Assembly: GCF_000004075.3 (NCBI RefSeq)
Contig: NC_026655.2
Location: 372,001-436,000, forward strand
Direction: 5' to 3'
DNA from: Cucumis sativus
Lineage: Eukaryota > Streptophyta > Magnoliopsida > Cucurbitales > Cucurbitaceae
Length of the DNA: 64,000 nt
Shown: piece by piece, positions 23,450-35,400 of the stretch
How positions within the stretch are numbered: the first letter of the stretch is position 1
Layout: every line of letters starts with the position of its first letter
Program-made: the position numbers and the translations under genes
Notes under the pieces: model-generated
Seen by the model: the letters and a program-made list of their open reading frames with translations, nothing else
Told to the model about the DNA's origin: nothing
The model's database searches: none

Positions 23450-25589
23450 ATGGGAGAAGTTACCGCTGCTTATACCAACGGTGTGATGCCCGCTAGACTG
23501 AACAAAGTTGTTTTAGCTTATAGCGGCGGCTTGGACACATCGGTTATCGTACCATGGTTGCGGTGAGCGGCTCTCTGTTTTTCCCCTCTATAATCAAATA
23601 TTATGATGGCCACGATCAAGTTTTTCGTCTTAACAATCGTTTTTTATATCTCTGGCCCATTTTTTTGAAATCCTCAATGGCGGTATTGTGTTATTTTGAC
23701 TTCTTTTTTTTTCTCATTTATCTTTTTCCCTGCAGAGAGAAATATGGGTGTGAGGTGGTTTGCTTCACTGCTGATGTTGGGCAAGTATGTTTTGAGCGCT
23801 GCGCCCTGTTTCCATGGCCACAAATTGGTTTTTGTTTTGTGCAGATGTAGATTATTTGATTCTATTTTGTTGGCTTATTATTAATGTGAAACATGCAGGG
23901 AGTGATGGAATTGGATGGCTTGGAAGCAAAGGCGAAAGCGAGTGGAGCTTGTCAACTTGTTGTGAAGGACCTAAAGGATGAATTTGTGGAACACTACGTG
24001 TTTCCCTGCTTGCGAGCTGGTGCCATTTATGAAAGGAAATACTTGCTTGGAACTTCCATGGCTCGTCCTGTCATCGCCAAGGTTAGATCTTACTTAATCT
24101 CCTCTGCTGGAGGCTATTTAGTTTATAGTTATTGAATTTTACGAGTATTGCTTCATGGGTTGGCCAGATATTTCTAATAATCTGTTAAAAAAACGGAGAG
24201 ATTCTTGTTTCATGTTTTCTCACATGGATTCGAGTTAATAGTAGAGGTTATGATGATGTTTTTTACAGGCCATGGTCGATGTTGCCAAAGAAGTTGGAGC
24301 TGATGCTGTTGCTCATGGGTGTACGGGGAAAGGAAATGATCAGGTTTGCTATATTTTCTTAGTTTTTTTTTTTCTCTATGAATATTCTTAAAGAGAATCT
24401 CATCTTTTTGCCTTTCTATTTTATTTTTTTTCCATGCAGGTACGGTTTGAGCTCACATTCTTTGCTCTGAACCCCAAACTACGTGTTATAGCTCCCTGGA
24501 GAGAATGGGACATTACAGGAAGAGAAGATGCCATTGAATATGCAAAGAGACATAATGTGCCAGTCCCCGTCACGAAGAAATCGATATACAGCCGAGACCG
24601 AAATATTTGGCACCTTAGTCATGAGGTAAATGTCATGATAGCCGGTTGGTTTTATTGGTTTGTCAAGTATATGGTTTCGTGCTATACAGATTGAATTTGG
24701 CTGTCATTTAGATGTTGCAATTTGTTGTATGATTGTGATCGTTTTCTTTTTAGCTTGAACAAGTGGTAGGCGTGAGCTTTAAACAGCTTGCTGCCAGCCC
24801 TGACCCTGGCTTTTTTGCTTTGATACTTGTCAGTTGTATTCATTTTATGTATTACATGTGATTGAAGGGTGACGTTTTGGAAGATCCTGCTAATGAGCCA
24901 AAGAAAGATATGTACATGCTATCCGTTGATCCCGAGGATGCACCAAACCAACCCGAGTAAATTTCCTCTGTTCTTGATTCACATCCTCTGCATTTCTGCA
25001 ACCGAGTTTCTTACGCCTTTGTTGTTTATTTCACAGATACGTTGAGATTGAAATTGTCTCAGGACTCCCTGTAGCTGTCAATGGGAAAAAGCTGTCACCA
25101 GCCTCCCTTCTCGACGAACTCAACGACATTGGCGGGAAACATGGCATTGGCCGAGTCGACATGGTCGAAAATCGTCTTGTTGGCATGAAAAGCCGTGGTG
25201 TGTACGAAACACCAGGAGGAACCATCCTATTCACAGCAGCACTTGAGCTTGAATCCCTAACACTCGACCGTGAAACCATACAAGTCAAGGACTCACTCGC
25301 CCTCAAATATGCAGAGCTGGTATACGCAGGCCGATGGTTTGACCCCCTCCGTGAAGCCATGGATGGATTCATGGAGAAGATAACAGCTAAAACCACCGGA
25401 ACGGTCACACTCAAACTGTACAAAGGCTCGGTGACCGTAACCGGACGCAAAAGTCCAAACAGCCTATATAGACAAGACATATCCTCATTTGAGAACGGGG
25501 ATGTGTACAACCAAGCTGATGCTGCTGGCTTCATCCATCTCTATGGCCTCCCAACTAGAGTCCGAGCAATGCTTGAACAAGGAATCTAA
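23450..25589 (+). CDS. Argininosuccinate synthase
   Basis: Catalyses citrulline + aspartate + ATP to argininosuccinate + AMP + PPi, the penultimate step of arginine synthesis. Exons 23450-23562, 23736-23784, 23899-24081, 24269-24343, 24440-24625, 24868-24956 and 25037-25589 join in frame to 415 residues. The N-type ATP-pyrophosphatase loop AYSGGLDTS is at residues 23-31. Other family hallmarks include [28 protein letters not shown] and [19 protein letters not shown]. Known plant enzymes carry a long plastid transit peptide (the Arabidopsis protein is roughly 490 residues as I recall). Here only about 17 residues precede the core. The frame stays open from the start codon back to the acceptor at 23411, so an unseen upstream exon could add one. 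With the obvious upstream donor at 23133, an in-frame TAA blocks extension. A second, plastid-targeted paralogue may exist elsewhere. Confidence 0.95.
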
Positions 25590-27056
25590 AAAGAAAGAAA
25601 TGAAATTTAGTGGAAGTTTGAATAAAAAAGTTTGGGGGACATGGGAGTGTGCGTAGCTAGTTTTTACTCAAAAAAATTTGTACGCTGCGGTTTTTTCGTT
25701 GTCAAAAGTCATTTAGTTGTCCCCCGCCGCACTGGAAAATGAATCTTTTAGTATTTCACTGCAAGGGAATGCGCTGTCAAATAATAGTGCCCACCAGACT
25801 CCTCCCTTTTTCTTCTTCAATGTTTTTATGATATTTTTCTATCTAAAAAAGCAAAGGGCTAGATTTGCCTGCCTTCAGCAATCAACTATGGCTGCTCATT
25901 TTGTTGTTACTGTGTCTTCCTTTCTGTCTTAATTCAAATGCAGATTCCGAATCTCTCTACACATCCAATTTCTTTGTTTTTTTCCTTCTTTTTTCTTTTT
26001 CGTTATCTTTTGTGATTTGAGAAACAAAAAATATAATTACTTGACTAGACTCCTTCCCTTGCAAAGGGTGCTTTAATTGCATATTTGAAATAACATACCA
26101 TGTAAGTGAATCACTTAAGTTGAGCCGTGTTTATTTTAGAGTCATTGTATAGAGGGTAGACTATAATGCAACTTGAACTATGCTTACTCATATATAACGT
26201 ATCTAGTGGTTTCAAATAATATAAATTTTAATCTATGTCCATTGAATCCATTAAAACTCATTGAACACAACATGAAAAGTACAGGCAGTCTACATTCAAA
26301 GTTCAAAAGGTTACAGTTTGTAATTTGAAAACACTTGTTATTTTAGGTAAGGAATCAATCAACTTTAATGCCAAATATATTAATTGCATTTATAGTTTAG
26401 TAATAAAAGTATTGATCAATATTAAAGGCTCTTGATTCTCTTCTCCCCACTTTCAATGGGTGACTTTAAGACGTTTCTGTCACAATTGGTCTCATTTCTA
26501 TTTGGTGTTTAATAATTAGAGGAACAGAAACAAATGTTTGAATGTGGGACAGATTGGTTAAAGGAAGCAAAGGCTCAATTGCTCTCCTCTACTAATTTCA
26601 ACTTCATGTCTTATTATTGTTATTTCTACCCACCCAAACTTTTAAATTTTATATACTTATGTTTGGTTAATTTATATATATATATATATATATATATTTT
26701 ACATGTATGTGTGTGTTTTTTTGTTGGAGTTCATTATTTTACTAAAGATTCTCGATGGTTGCAACCACCCTTATTAGAGAGAACACACATTTTTTAGTAA
26801 TACAATACAATTCAATAAACAAATATCATACAACATCAAATAAATGCAAATGAATAAAAAAATGGCTCAAACCAACGACCAATTAGACGGTAAATAATTT
26901 CAAACGCAGTCACTTATATTTAGGTATGTTAAATCATTAATCAAGTTCTATAACCATATAGAAAGCTGAATGAATGGAAATAAATATCAGCATGTATGGC
27001 AAGAGTGTGAATAGATATTATAGAAATTAAAGGATAGGTTTGCTTTAATTACATAA
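25590..27056. other. Spacer downstream of argininosuccinate synthase
   Basis: Holds the 3' UTR of argininosuccinate synthase, then AT-rich spacer with a TA-dinucleotide run near 26673-26697. No gene recognised. Confidence 0.55.
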
Positions 27057-27607
27057 GTAGCTGTTTGGATTGGAATGAGAATAAGATGGGTGAGGATTAA
27101 GGATGTTTGTGTTTGGCTTTGTAATGTATATGAGAATGATTTTTTTTTTTTGTACTTTTATCAGTAAAATTAATCACGAAAAGCTCGAGATAGCCTCGAG
27201 AATCCTTTATTTTCCTTCTCTGCCTTCAATCTCAGCGAAACTCAGTCCCAAGATCCCTCAATACTTCCTTTTTCTCTTTCAATCTCAATCAGATCTCGAG
27301 ATTGCTCGATAGCCCCAAAAACCCTTTACTTTCCTTCTCTACCTTCAATCGCGGCCGAACTCTACTCTAAGATTGTTTGACGTCAATACTTTCTTTTTTC
27401 TTCCAATCTCGACCAGACTCTGTTTCGAGTTGTCCGATATACTTAAAGAAGAAAACTCATCATTTTGAATGGATATGGCTCATGGACATAAATGATGCAC
27501 GAAAATATTATTTTCATACCTAAACTACAAGATACATTGAAAAAAACAAGAGTATGAATATATTATATCTATTCCTATCTCGATTTTTTTCGATCCAAAC
27601 GACCTCT
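27057..27607. mobile_element. Candidate non-autonomous element with short inverted ends
   Basis: The left end reads GCTGTTTGGATTG and the right end reads CGATCCAAACGA, an imperfect inverted pair about 550 bp apart. The interior holds a degenerate two-copy repeat. I could not find matching target-site duplications, so this is tentative. Confidence 0.3.
27181..27430. repeat. Degenerate tandem repeat, two copies of about 120 bp
   Basis: Both copies share GCTCGA...TAGCC, then CTTTA.TTTCCTTCTCT, CCTTCAATC and later CAATACTTTC-like blocks. Equivalent blocks start at 27214 and 27333. The region is GC-richer than its surroundings and has no clear coding frame. Confidence 0.65.
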
Positions 27608-30600
27608 AAATGGTTGAAAAAGGTGACACTAATTAGATGAAAGTCGGGTCAAGTAAGAGTCAGAAGGGTCAGGTGTAGGTAATTGGCATTTGGGCGCCAC
27701 AATGGCCAATATTGCATGAACGGCCAAGACGGCTGCCAGCTATTAAATAATTAATACTACGTGGTGTAGGAGGAAGAATACCATAAAAGAACAAATAATT
27801 AAAAGACAATTATAAATTATAATACTCATTATTTATAACAAGAACAAAAAAAAAAACTATAGATAGTGACAAGAAATGCTAAAATAAAACCAAAACAATA
27901 AATATTGTTATTCAAATACAGATTTAGTCTATCAAATTTCATTTTTAACTGATTTGGTTTGAATAAATAATAATAATTTGTATGCAACTCAAATATATAC
28001 AGCGTACCATATGAATATATATTTCAAATAATTTTGAACTTATGAAGCTCACGGTATTTTTTGGTTGTTTAGTTTTAACTGTCTATATTTTTAATAAAAT
28101 TTAAAAATATTAGTTATTTAAGGTTAGTTTTTATCTAAATTAATTAAATAATAATATTAGTTTTTACGGAGATATATTTTAAAAAGATATAGTAAAAATT
28201 TTAATATTGAGATTTATTAAGAGTAGATTAAATTAAAATTAGACTGATAAATTGTTATTAAGAAAATTGTTAAAAATAACAAATTTGACATAACAAAATT
28301 TCATATTCTATCAATATTCGACATTGATATACACTGATATGTCTCTATCAGTGGCATTTATCGGTTTCTATCATGGACATAATCTAAAATTTTGGTAAGG
28401 AGAATTGTTATAAATATCAAAATATGTTTTGACATAGAGGGTTTGATAAATTTTGCTATATTTTATAAAGAAAATTTTTCAAATATTGAAAAAATTGACA
28501 AACTATTTATATTTATTTGATAAAATTACTAAAATACAAAATTAATTACCTTTTATTTATGGATATGAAGGGTAAATATTTTGTAAAATATTATATTTTT
28601 AACCATTTTTTTTACTAAATAGTTTTAATATTTTAGTATTTTTGAAAAGAAGTCTAAGAAGTATAAAAATTAAAATAATGTTTAAACCTAAAAATATACA
28701 ATTTTTTAAAATGGTCTGTCGAATAGGAAAGAAAAAGGACATAAAAATGGAAAGTGATATTGATGACGTGGACCATTCGACGGATTTGCTCATCAATTTG
28801 CAATGCTGACTCGGACAGAATCAACAGCCACCATCCTTCTCTCCCATTGGCTAAACCCTACAATTTTCCCTTTTTTCTTCCTTTTCAGCTTTCTCTACAT
28901 CCCTTTTTCCTTCTAATTGTTATACATATTTCTCTAGTGGTGGTTTTATTTAAATTTGCTTTTGTTGACCACAACTTTGATTTCTCTTTCTATTTCCATT
29001 CAACATATCTCTATATAAAATTATAAAACAATGTTCATGGGATTTTTTATTTTATTTTATTAAATATGGTCAACTTGAAATAAATATAAAATTACTACTT
29101 TCACTTTCATGGTCTCTATTGTTTCTAAAGATTGTTGGGTTGTAGTTGGTGAAGAAGGGATCTTTTATGTGTTTATATTTAAGAATTTCAAATCTATGTA
29201 ATGGACAAATAAAGTTGATCATAGTGTGTTGGTAAATGTATGAGTAGGTGGATGATTGTGAATGTTGCCAATAAATTGAGATTTGTGAGAATAATAAATA
29301 TTGTTACATGAGGGTATTTGTATATTTGCTATTAATAGATACTTTATAGATATTAGGTTTGTTCGTTTATTGGTTCGATAATAGAGTCAAAAGATTCAAG
29401 TATTTCCACTGTTGATCTATAACATGTGCATTAACTAAGTGTGTGAATTTTAGGTTTACAATAGGCTTTGTTATTAGTTAGTATAGACATTAACTAAGTG
29501 TATGAATTTTAGGTTTATAATAGATTCGTGGGTTTTATTTCATATTTGACTTCAATAAGAAAAAAAATACATATATTGATGTTTTTTTTAAGCAATAACG
29601 CATTATTCCCTTATTAAATTTTGTTTTATACACATTATTCCCATTTTCATTTTTGTGAATGATATGTTCAAATTTTTAAATTTATTTTGTTGAGTATTTT
29701 TGTTTCCTTTTATTTATCTACTCTCTTTATAAAAAGCTATACATCTAAATGAGGTGCAAATTGGAGCTTTTTAACTTTTATATAATTACATATCTCAACT
29801 ACCCTCACTTTTTTTTTATTTGATTTTATTTATACATTTATTAATATATTTGTTTATAAAATTGTTGTTATTATTATTATTACAAAAAGATTTAGCTCTC
29901 TCTCTCGTCTTGTCTATCATTTGAAATTGGCCTTATTCTCTTTTGCAATGGCATTTTTCATAGGTCCCACACCATTCATGTTGTCAATAAACATTCCATT
30001 ATCCTTCTCATTTTCATTATCAAAACAATTCAACTAAAACATTTACAAAATATGAAAGTTTATATATATATATTATGATCTGATATAGATCAATATCATA
30101 AACTACTATTTATATTACCATGACATAGACACTTATACACTATTCTATTGTGGTCTACTATATATAGTTTATGAATTTTTTGGTTATATTTATGTAAATA
30201 TTTTTTAGTAGTTTTTTCATATAAAATGTAAATATTTTATTTTATTTTATACTGTTATCCTTCTAGAAAAAATGCCCTCAATTTGTTGAGGTTGAGTTAT
30301 TGTTCAAAGGACCAATTTTAAACTATATGCATATACAATCTTGTTTCATTATTGTTATTATTATATCTATGACCATAATTTATTGTGGTGGAGGGAACAA
30401 GATTAGAAAAGATGAACTCTCTACGTGGAAAACCAATCACTTGCAAACAATTATATGCATATCCAACTCATTTACCAAATGTTTCACGTAAATCCTTTTA
30501 ACCTATTCACACAAATTTAGAAATAGGCTTTATAGATTCTCTATTTCGAAAACTACCTATACAATTAATTAGAATTATGGACTAACATCATGCTTGTACA

Positions 30601-30670
30601 AACAATTATATATCAAATACAATAGCTATATAATATATATGTCAATAAATTGAACGATTGCTATAGGTAT
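27608..30670. other. AT-rich spacer
   Basis: No gene recognised. About 28185-28480 has AT-rich arms and a TATCAGTG/CACTGATA core like the inverted-repeat family at 34.4 kb and may be a degraded copy. A second fragment of similar character lies at about 30080-30200. Confidence 0.5.
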
Positions 30671-30679
30671 ATTTAACGT

Positions 30680-31220
30680 GGTCTGATATTAAAGAAAAAG
30701 AAATTTAAGAAATAGGAAGACTTAAAGATAAAGAATAGAAGCCTCCTAGATGACTTGCAACGAAACATCTATACGAGTGGATTAATTGAGACCTATAATA
30801 AAATTTAGTATGAGCCACGAGGTAGCTTAAGAGGTTACAATAATGAAATATTTACAAAACCCATTTACACCTTGAAAACCTAGCTATGTACTCTTATGGA
30901 GGTCATAGTACGTAATACCAATTACCATGGAGCTAGGACATATATAAAAGGCCTAAAACTGCCATGAAGATCACAATAGCACCAGAGATGACCCATGGAG
31001 GACAGCTGCAGATGACATAGTAGTACAATGGAAAATCTAAGAAAACCCACGAAGATTCTACGTAGTATTGCAAAATAATACATCTATAGAGGACCTAACA
31101 GTATCACGAAGACTTTAGTGAGCAATCCACATGGAGTTCCTAATAGCACCATGAAGAACCTAGCAATATAATACGAAGGACATTTGCAGAACCCATTTAA
31201 GATGTAGTGGTGCAAACAAA
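30680..31220. repeat. Degenerate array of related segments
   Basis: Several diverged segments resemble a unit of the form GGACCTAATAGCACCATGAAGA, for example near 30960, 31087 and 31136. Spacing is irregular and composition is less AT-rich than the surroundings. It could be a decayed repetitive coding region or a transposon fragment. Function unknown. Confidence 0.35.
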
Positions 31221-31229
31221 TTGAAGAAC

Positions 31230-32830
31230 CTTGGCACTTCTTTGCCAGGTTGTTGAGTGGTAGTGGTCTTCTAAGTTCACAACGAATAATTCAATGAAGG
31301 AATTGGTAGAAAGTCGAGCATATGAGGGATCAAATCAACGATTAATTGTTGCATTAGATAGCAGTACTGTTGCAATCGCCAACGGAGTAACTAACAGTTT
31401 CATAAATTAAATAGAGGACAAATATGAGCTCAAAGTGACCCTTAAAAGTACACAAAAGGCTCAAAATGTTCATTTTCAAAATATAATACCGTGGATCGTT
31501 TTTTTTTTTTTTTTTGTATCAAGACACAGTAGGGTTAGATTATATCTATAATATTTGAATTGAATCAAAGCATTTTAATACAAAAGTTGGATGTTGATTT
31601 GAGCTAAGTTGGCATCCACTGATATATTTTTTCTGTCTTTCAAAATTTAATCAGACGACATATCGTGAACCAAAATTATATATTCTTTATATCTACCGAC
31701 AATTGTAATACAATTTAGGCAAAGAAAGTAGATTTGTAGACAAAAGACGAGTGACTTGAAAATGGAAAACAAGGATTGTATATTGAGTGGCAGTGAGCAA
31801 AAGATATGGCTCTTTTTTATCTATTAATCTTTTAGATATATGTGTGTGTGTGTGAAGATTATTGTGAGGGGAATTTGTTTGGGTAATGCCTAATATTAAA
31901 TAATGTATTTGTAAATCAAAAGGGCAACGAAATATGTCCATTCGTTTTTAATGGATAAATGCTATACCCCTCGCCACCGCAGGTTGTAGATTGGGATTCC
32001 GTTTTGCAAATTGCAATTTGATATTATTTTTTAATTATATGTTTTATTAGTCCTATTAATTTTTGATGAATTTGATTTATTTTCCTTTTCTTCTTTAAAT
32101 ATAAATAACTTGATTTTAATTATTTCACTAATGAATAATAATTGAAATTTCTTAAGAACGAACAAACTAGTGGTTCAAATCTTAACTTTATTTATACTAA
32201 ACAAAGAAAAAAATTATTGTATTGAACAAAATTACTGTATTGACAAAACTGTTCAATAATATATTCTAACATAATATAAAATTTTGATATATTTTAGTTT
32301 ATTTTTCTATATTTAAAAATTAAAAAAGTCTTAATTTTTCTTTTAGTTTGTGAAGTGTCAGAGGATAATTAAACCGTCTAATTTTGATGTTAATTATATA
32401 AACACTATCTTAGTTAGGATGTGTTCATTCTTGCTAAGATAACAAATACACCATAAGTAAAACTCATCAAACATTTTAAAATTAATAAGTTGTTTTCATC
32501 CAAACAAAAAGGCGCACGTCATTTACAAATAAGCACTTTTTTAGAGCAATAAACCATCTCTTTTAAAGAATCAAATAGATATAAATGGAAAGTTTTTTGA
32601 AAAATAATTAACCGTATAAATATTAATTTGACAGACTGGATATCAAATCTCTGACGTGGATGTTAGTAGTACAAATAATTAAAATCAACTAAGATCGAAA
32701 ATTATATATATTAAACAAATATATTGGAAAAAAACGCAAAATTTAAAAGTTGGAATTAATTAAATAAAAACAAAAACATTATCAATTTGAAATAAACAAT
32801 GGATGAGGAAAGCAAACTATCGTATTCTCT
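31230..32830. other. AT-rich spacer
   Basis: Contains a poly-T tract (about 31499-31516), a TG-dinucleotide run near 31840 and no recognisable gene. Confidence 0.5.
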
Positions 32831-32835
32831 CATAT

Positions 32836-32869
32836 TATATATATATATATATATATATAATATAATATA

Positions 32870-32911
<42 letters not shown>
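32836..32911. repeat. AT/TA microsatellite
   Basis: A nearly pure TA tract of about 75 bases with a short TAATATAATATAA interruption. It is self-complementary and can fold on itself. Open frames across it (poly Tyr-Ile) are artefacts. Confidence 0.9.
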
Positions 32912-32915
<4 letters not shown>

Positions 32916-34344
32916 GTGGAGTTTGAATATACACAACAAAATGTATGATTCCATTCCATACAAAGTCGAAATATTGACGTTTTTTCCCTCTTGATCTCTT
33001 TGTTAGAGAACGACATTTCATCTTGGAAACTATTACGATGTGTCGTTCTCGTTTATTAATTTCTTATTTGTTTCAATAAATAGTATCCGCTGTCTTCCTC
33101 TAATGTTTAGGAAATAAGAGTTATTTTTCTTAATGGAGTTTGTATCAATTGGTCATACGCTTCAAATAAATGGTGTGATTTTTGTATACGTTTGGTGTAC
33201 AACTCAAGATGGAAAGTTGAACTTTGATTAAAAAGAAGATTGTGTCAATTATGGTTGAATTATTAAACCGTCTTATTTGCTTTTGGTTAATTGACTAATG
33301 AGTTTAAACATTAGGTCTTGCAAAGATTATTGTAAGTTCATCATTTTTAACTAGAGCTTTAGTCTTTTGTAGAGTTTGTTTGAACTAATCGATTAGAGAA
33401 TTACTACCAGTGTGGTATCGAGCTAAGTACGCACTTATATTTAAGTTAGTGTACAAAATATTAATTCGATTAAATACACGAAATATTGTTTGGTCATTGA
33501 TGTAGTGAAATGAGACTATTTATAAAGTTCATCAACTAACATCCACTTAAAAGGTGTGGGCAATATCGACTTTGGTAGACTGGGTATATAAGTCTCAAGG
33601 ATGTAGTTGCCCACGAGCTTGACACGATCATCACCATCCTTTGGTTGTGTACTTTAAAGATATTTACATTTGATATTCTTTTAAAGGGCGAACAAAATAT
33701 ATTAATTCGATCCATAATCCACAATTGAACGTTTGCAAAAACGACAACAAATAAAGACACAATTTCACCTATACATGTAAAATGTTGCAAACTCCATCAT
33801 TATGATATACACTTGATGCACTCGACATATTTTATACCATCAATATACTTGATACTCTTTGAAACACTTGATACTCTTTAATACGTTATACATTTGATAC
33901 ACTGTTAGATCTGTTTTTGAGTTTTCTTTCATTTTACAATTATTATACTATGTACTAGGTATATATCCAACATATGACAACGCAATGATAGTATTTGAAA
34001 TTTTAACACAAAAACCAATACGTCTATTTTTTTTTTATTGTTCTACGTAAGTATTTACACTTTATAATCTTCACTGCGTAATAGATCGTTAGTACTCTTA
34101 AGTACTCAAATTGTTATCCTTTGACCACATTGACTCGAGTCTCTACTTTATGTTTCAAGATACATGGACTCCAAAAATATCATCGGGCTACCTTTAGCGA
34201 AATAAACAAAAACTAAACTCAAAATTCAATTAGAAATATTTTTTCTCTAAACTAATTGACTAGTGTATAGATGTCTTCTATCATTCCCTCTAAGTGTACG
34301 CTATTTGAGGTTGAGCTTAGTATTAGATTTTGGATCTATTATTA
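32912..34344. other. AT-rich spacer
   Basis: No coding region, RNA gene or clear repeat recognised. Confidence 0.5.
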
Positions 34345-34660
34345 TTAGGAATAGTTGCAAATTTAGCAATTAAATTCAAATTAATTAAGTATATAACACA
34401 ATTTTAAAAAATTTGCAAATATAGCAAAATTTGTCAAATTCTATAAATGGTATAAGTTTATAACTGATAGACCATGTTGCAAATATTGGTTTATCACTGA
34501 TAGACCATGTTGTAAATATTGGTCTATCACTGATATACCATATGAAGTCTATCAGCGATACAAGTCTATCCGTGATAGTTTTGCTATATTTGCAATTTTT
34601 AAAAAATGTTGATATATCCTTAATTATTATTGCTAAAATAGTCATCAATTGCAATTTTCC
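34345..34660. mobile_element. MITE-like inverted-repeat element
   Basis: The arms are clear imperfect inverted repeats. The left arm runs AATTAAGTATATAACACAAT then TTTAAAAAATTTGCAAATAT. The right arm, reverse-complemented, runs AATTAAGGATATATCAACAT then TTTTTAAAAATTGCAAATAT. The centre holds repeated TATCACTGATAGACC / GGTCTATCACTGATA-type short palindromes. It is non-coding and is the clearest member of a family with other copies in the window. Confidence 0.65.
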
Positions 34661-35140
34661 TTATTAAGGGTGTATATAAGTCGGTTGGATCGTATTGGAG
34701 GAAAATTATGAACCAAATCAAAATATTCAAAAAATGAACCATATCGGTTCAATATACAATGGTCAATGCAGTCCAACCCAAAAAATCTAGGTTGGGTTGG
34801 CTTGTTGATTTTTTTTTCATCCTTCCATAACTTAGACAAAATCTAATATTGTTTTCTAATATGCAAAGTGAATTTTTTTTTCATTCAAGATGCACGATGA
34901 AATATATTTGTTATACATTCAAATTACAAGTTACAATGTTCATTAGAAAAAGATGTCAACCCGACTCGGTTATCCGACTCAACTTTTTTCTTCAATTTTT
35001 CAATCCAACCCAATCAAAGAAAAAGTTTAACCCAATCCGATGGGTTGGATAATCCGGATGGTTGGGTTATTGATTTTTTAAAACACTCCTAATAAATATG
35101 ACATATAGCCTATATTCAACATATTTCCACTCTTGTGCTA
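34661..35140. other. Spacer upstream of the NOP56 promoter
   Basis: Contains repeated CCAACCC/GGTTGGGTT blocks (about 34757-34803 and 34980-35068) in both orientations, perhaps a decayed inverted repeat. No gene recognised. Confidence 0.45.
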
Positions 35141-35143
35141 CAC

Positions 35144-35290
35144 TGGGCTTAAAGCTGGGCTTATTAATTTGTTCGAAAGGTTTGGGCTTACATTATTGGG
35201 CTTTTCTTTTTCTTCATTATTTGGTCATTTGGGTAAAAAATTAGAAATGGTCCTTTTTATATATGGCAGTTCCTAAAACCCAAACCCTAA
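35144..35290 (+). promoter_or_regulatory. NOP56 promoter: four site II motifs, TATA box and telo-box
   Basis: TGGGCT occurs at 35144, 35156, 35183 and 35198. A TATA-like TTATATATGG is at about 35257-35266 and a telo-box AAACCCTAA is at 35282-35290. Site II plus telo-box is the known plant signature of ribosome-biogenesis and translation genes expressed in dividing cells, which fits NOP56 downstream. Confidence 0.75.
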
Positions 35291-35400
35291 AATATTTCCC
35301 CACGTCTCTCGCACCATTGAAGGAGAGAAACTCTTTGCTCTGGTCTTGCTCCCCATTCTCTCGCTGCCATTGAAGGAGAGAAACACTTCGTCTCTCTCCC

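Noticed and set aside
25031-25534. 167-codon minus-strand open frame
   Set aside because: Antisense shadow of the last argininosuccinate synthase exon, with no domain of its own.
26541-26551. Second USE-like GTCCCACATTC on the minus strand
   Set aside because: No TATA box 30 bp downstream and no structured RNA found.
32756-33021. Two open frames of alternating Tyr-Ile
   Set aside because: They translate an AT microsatellite.
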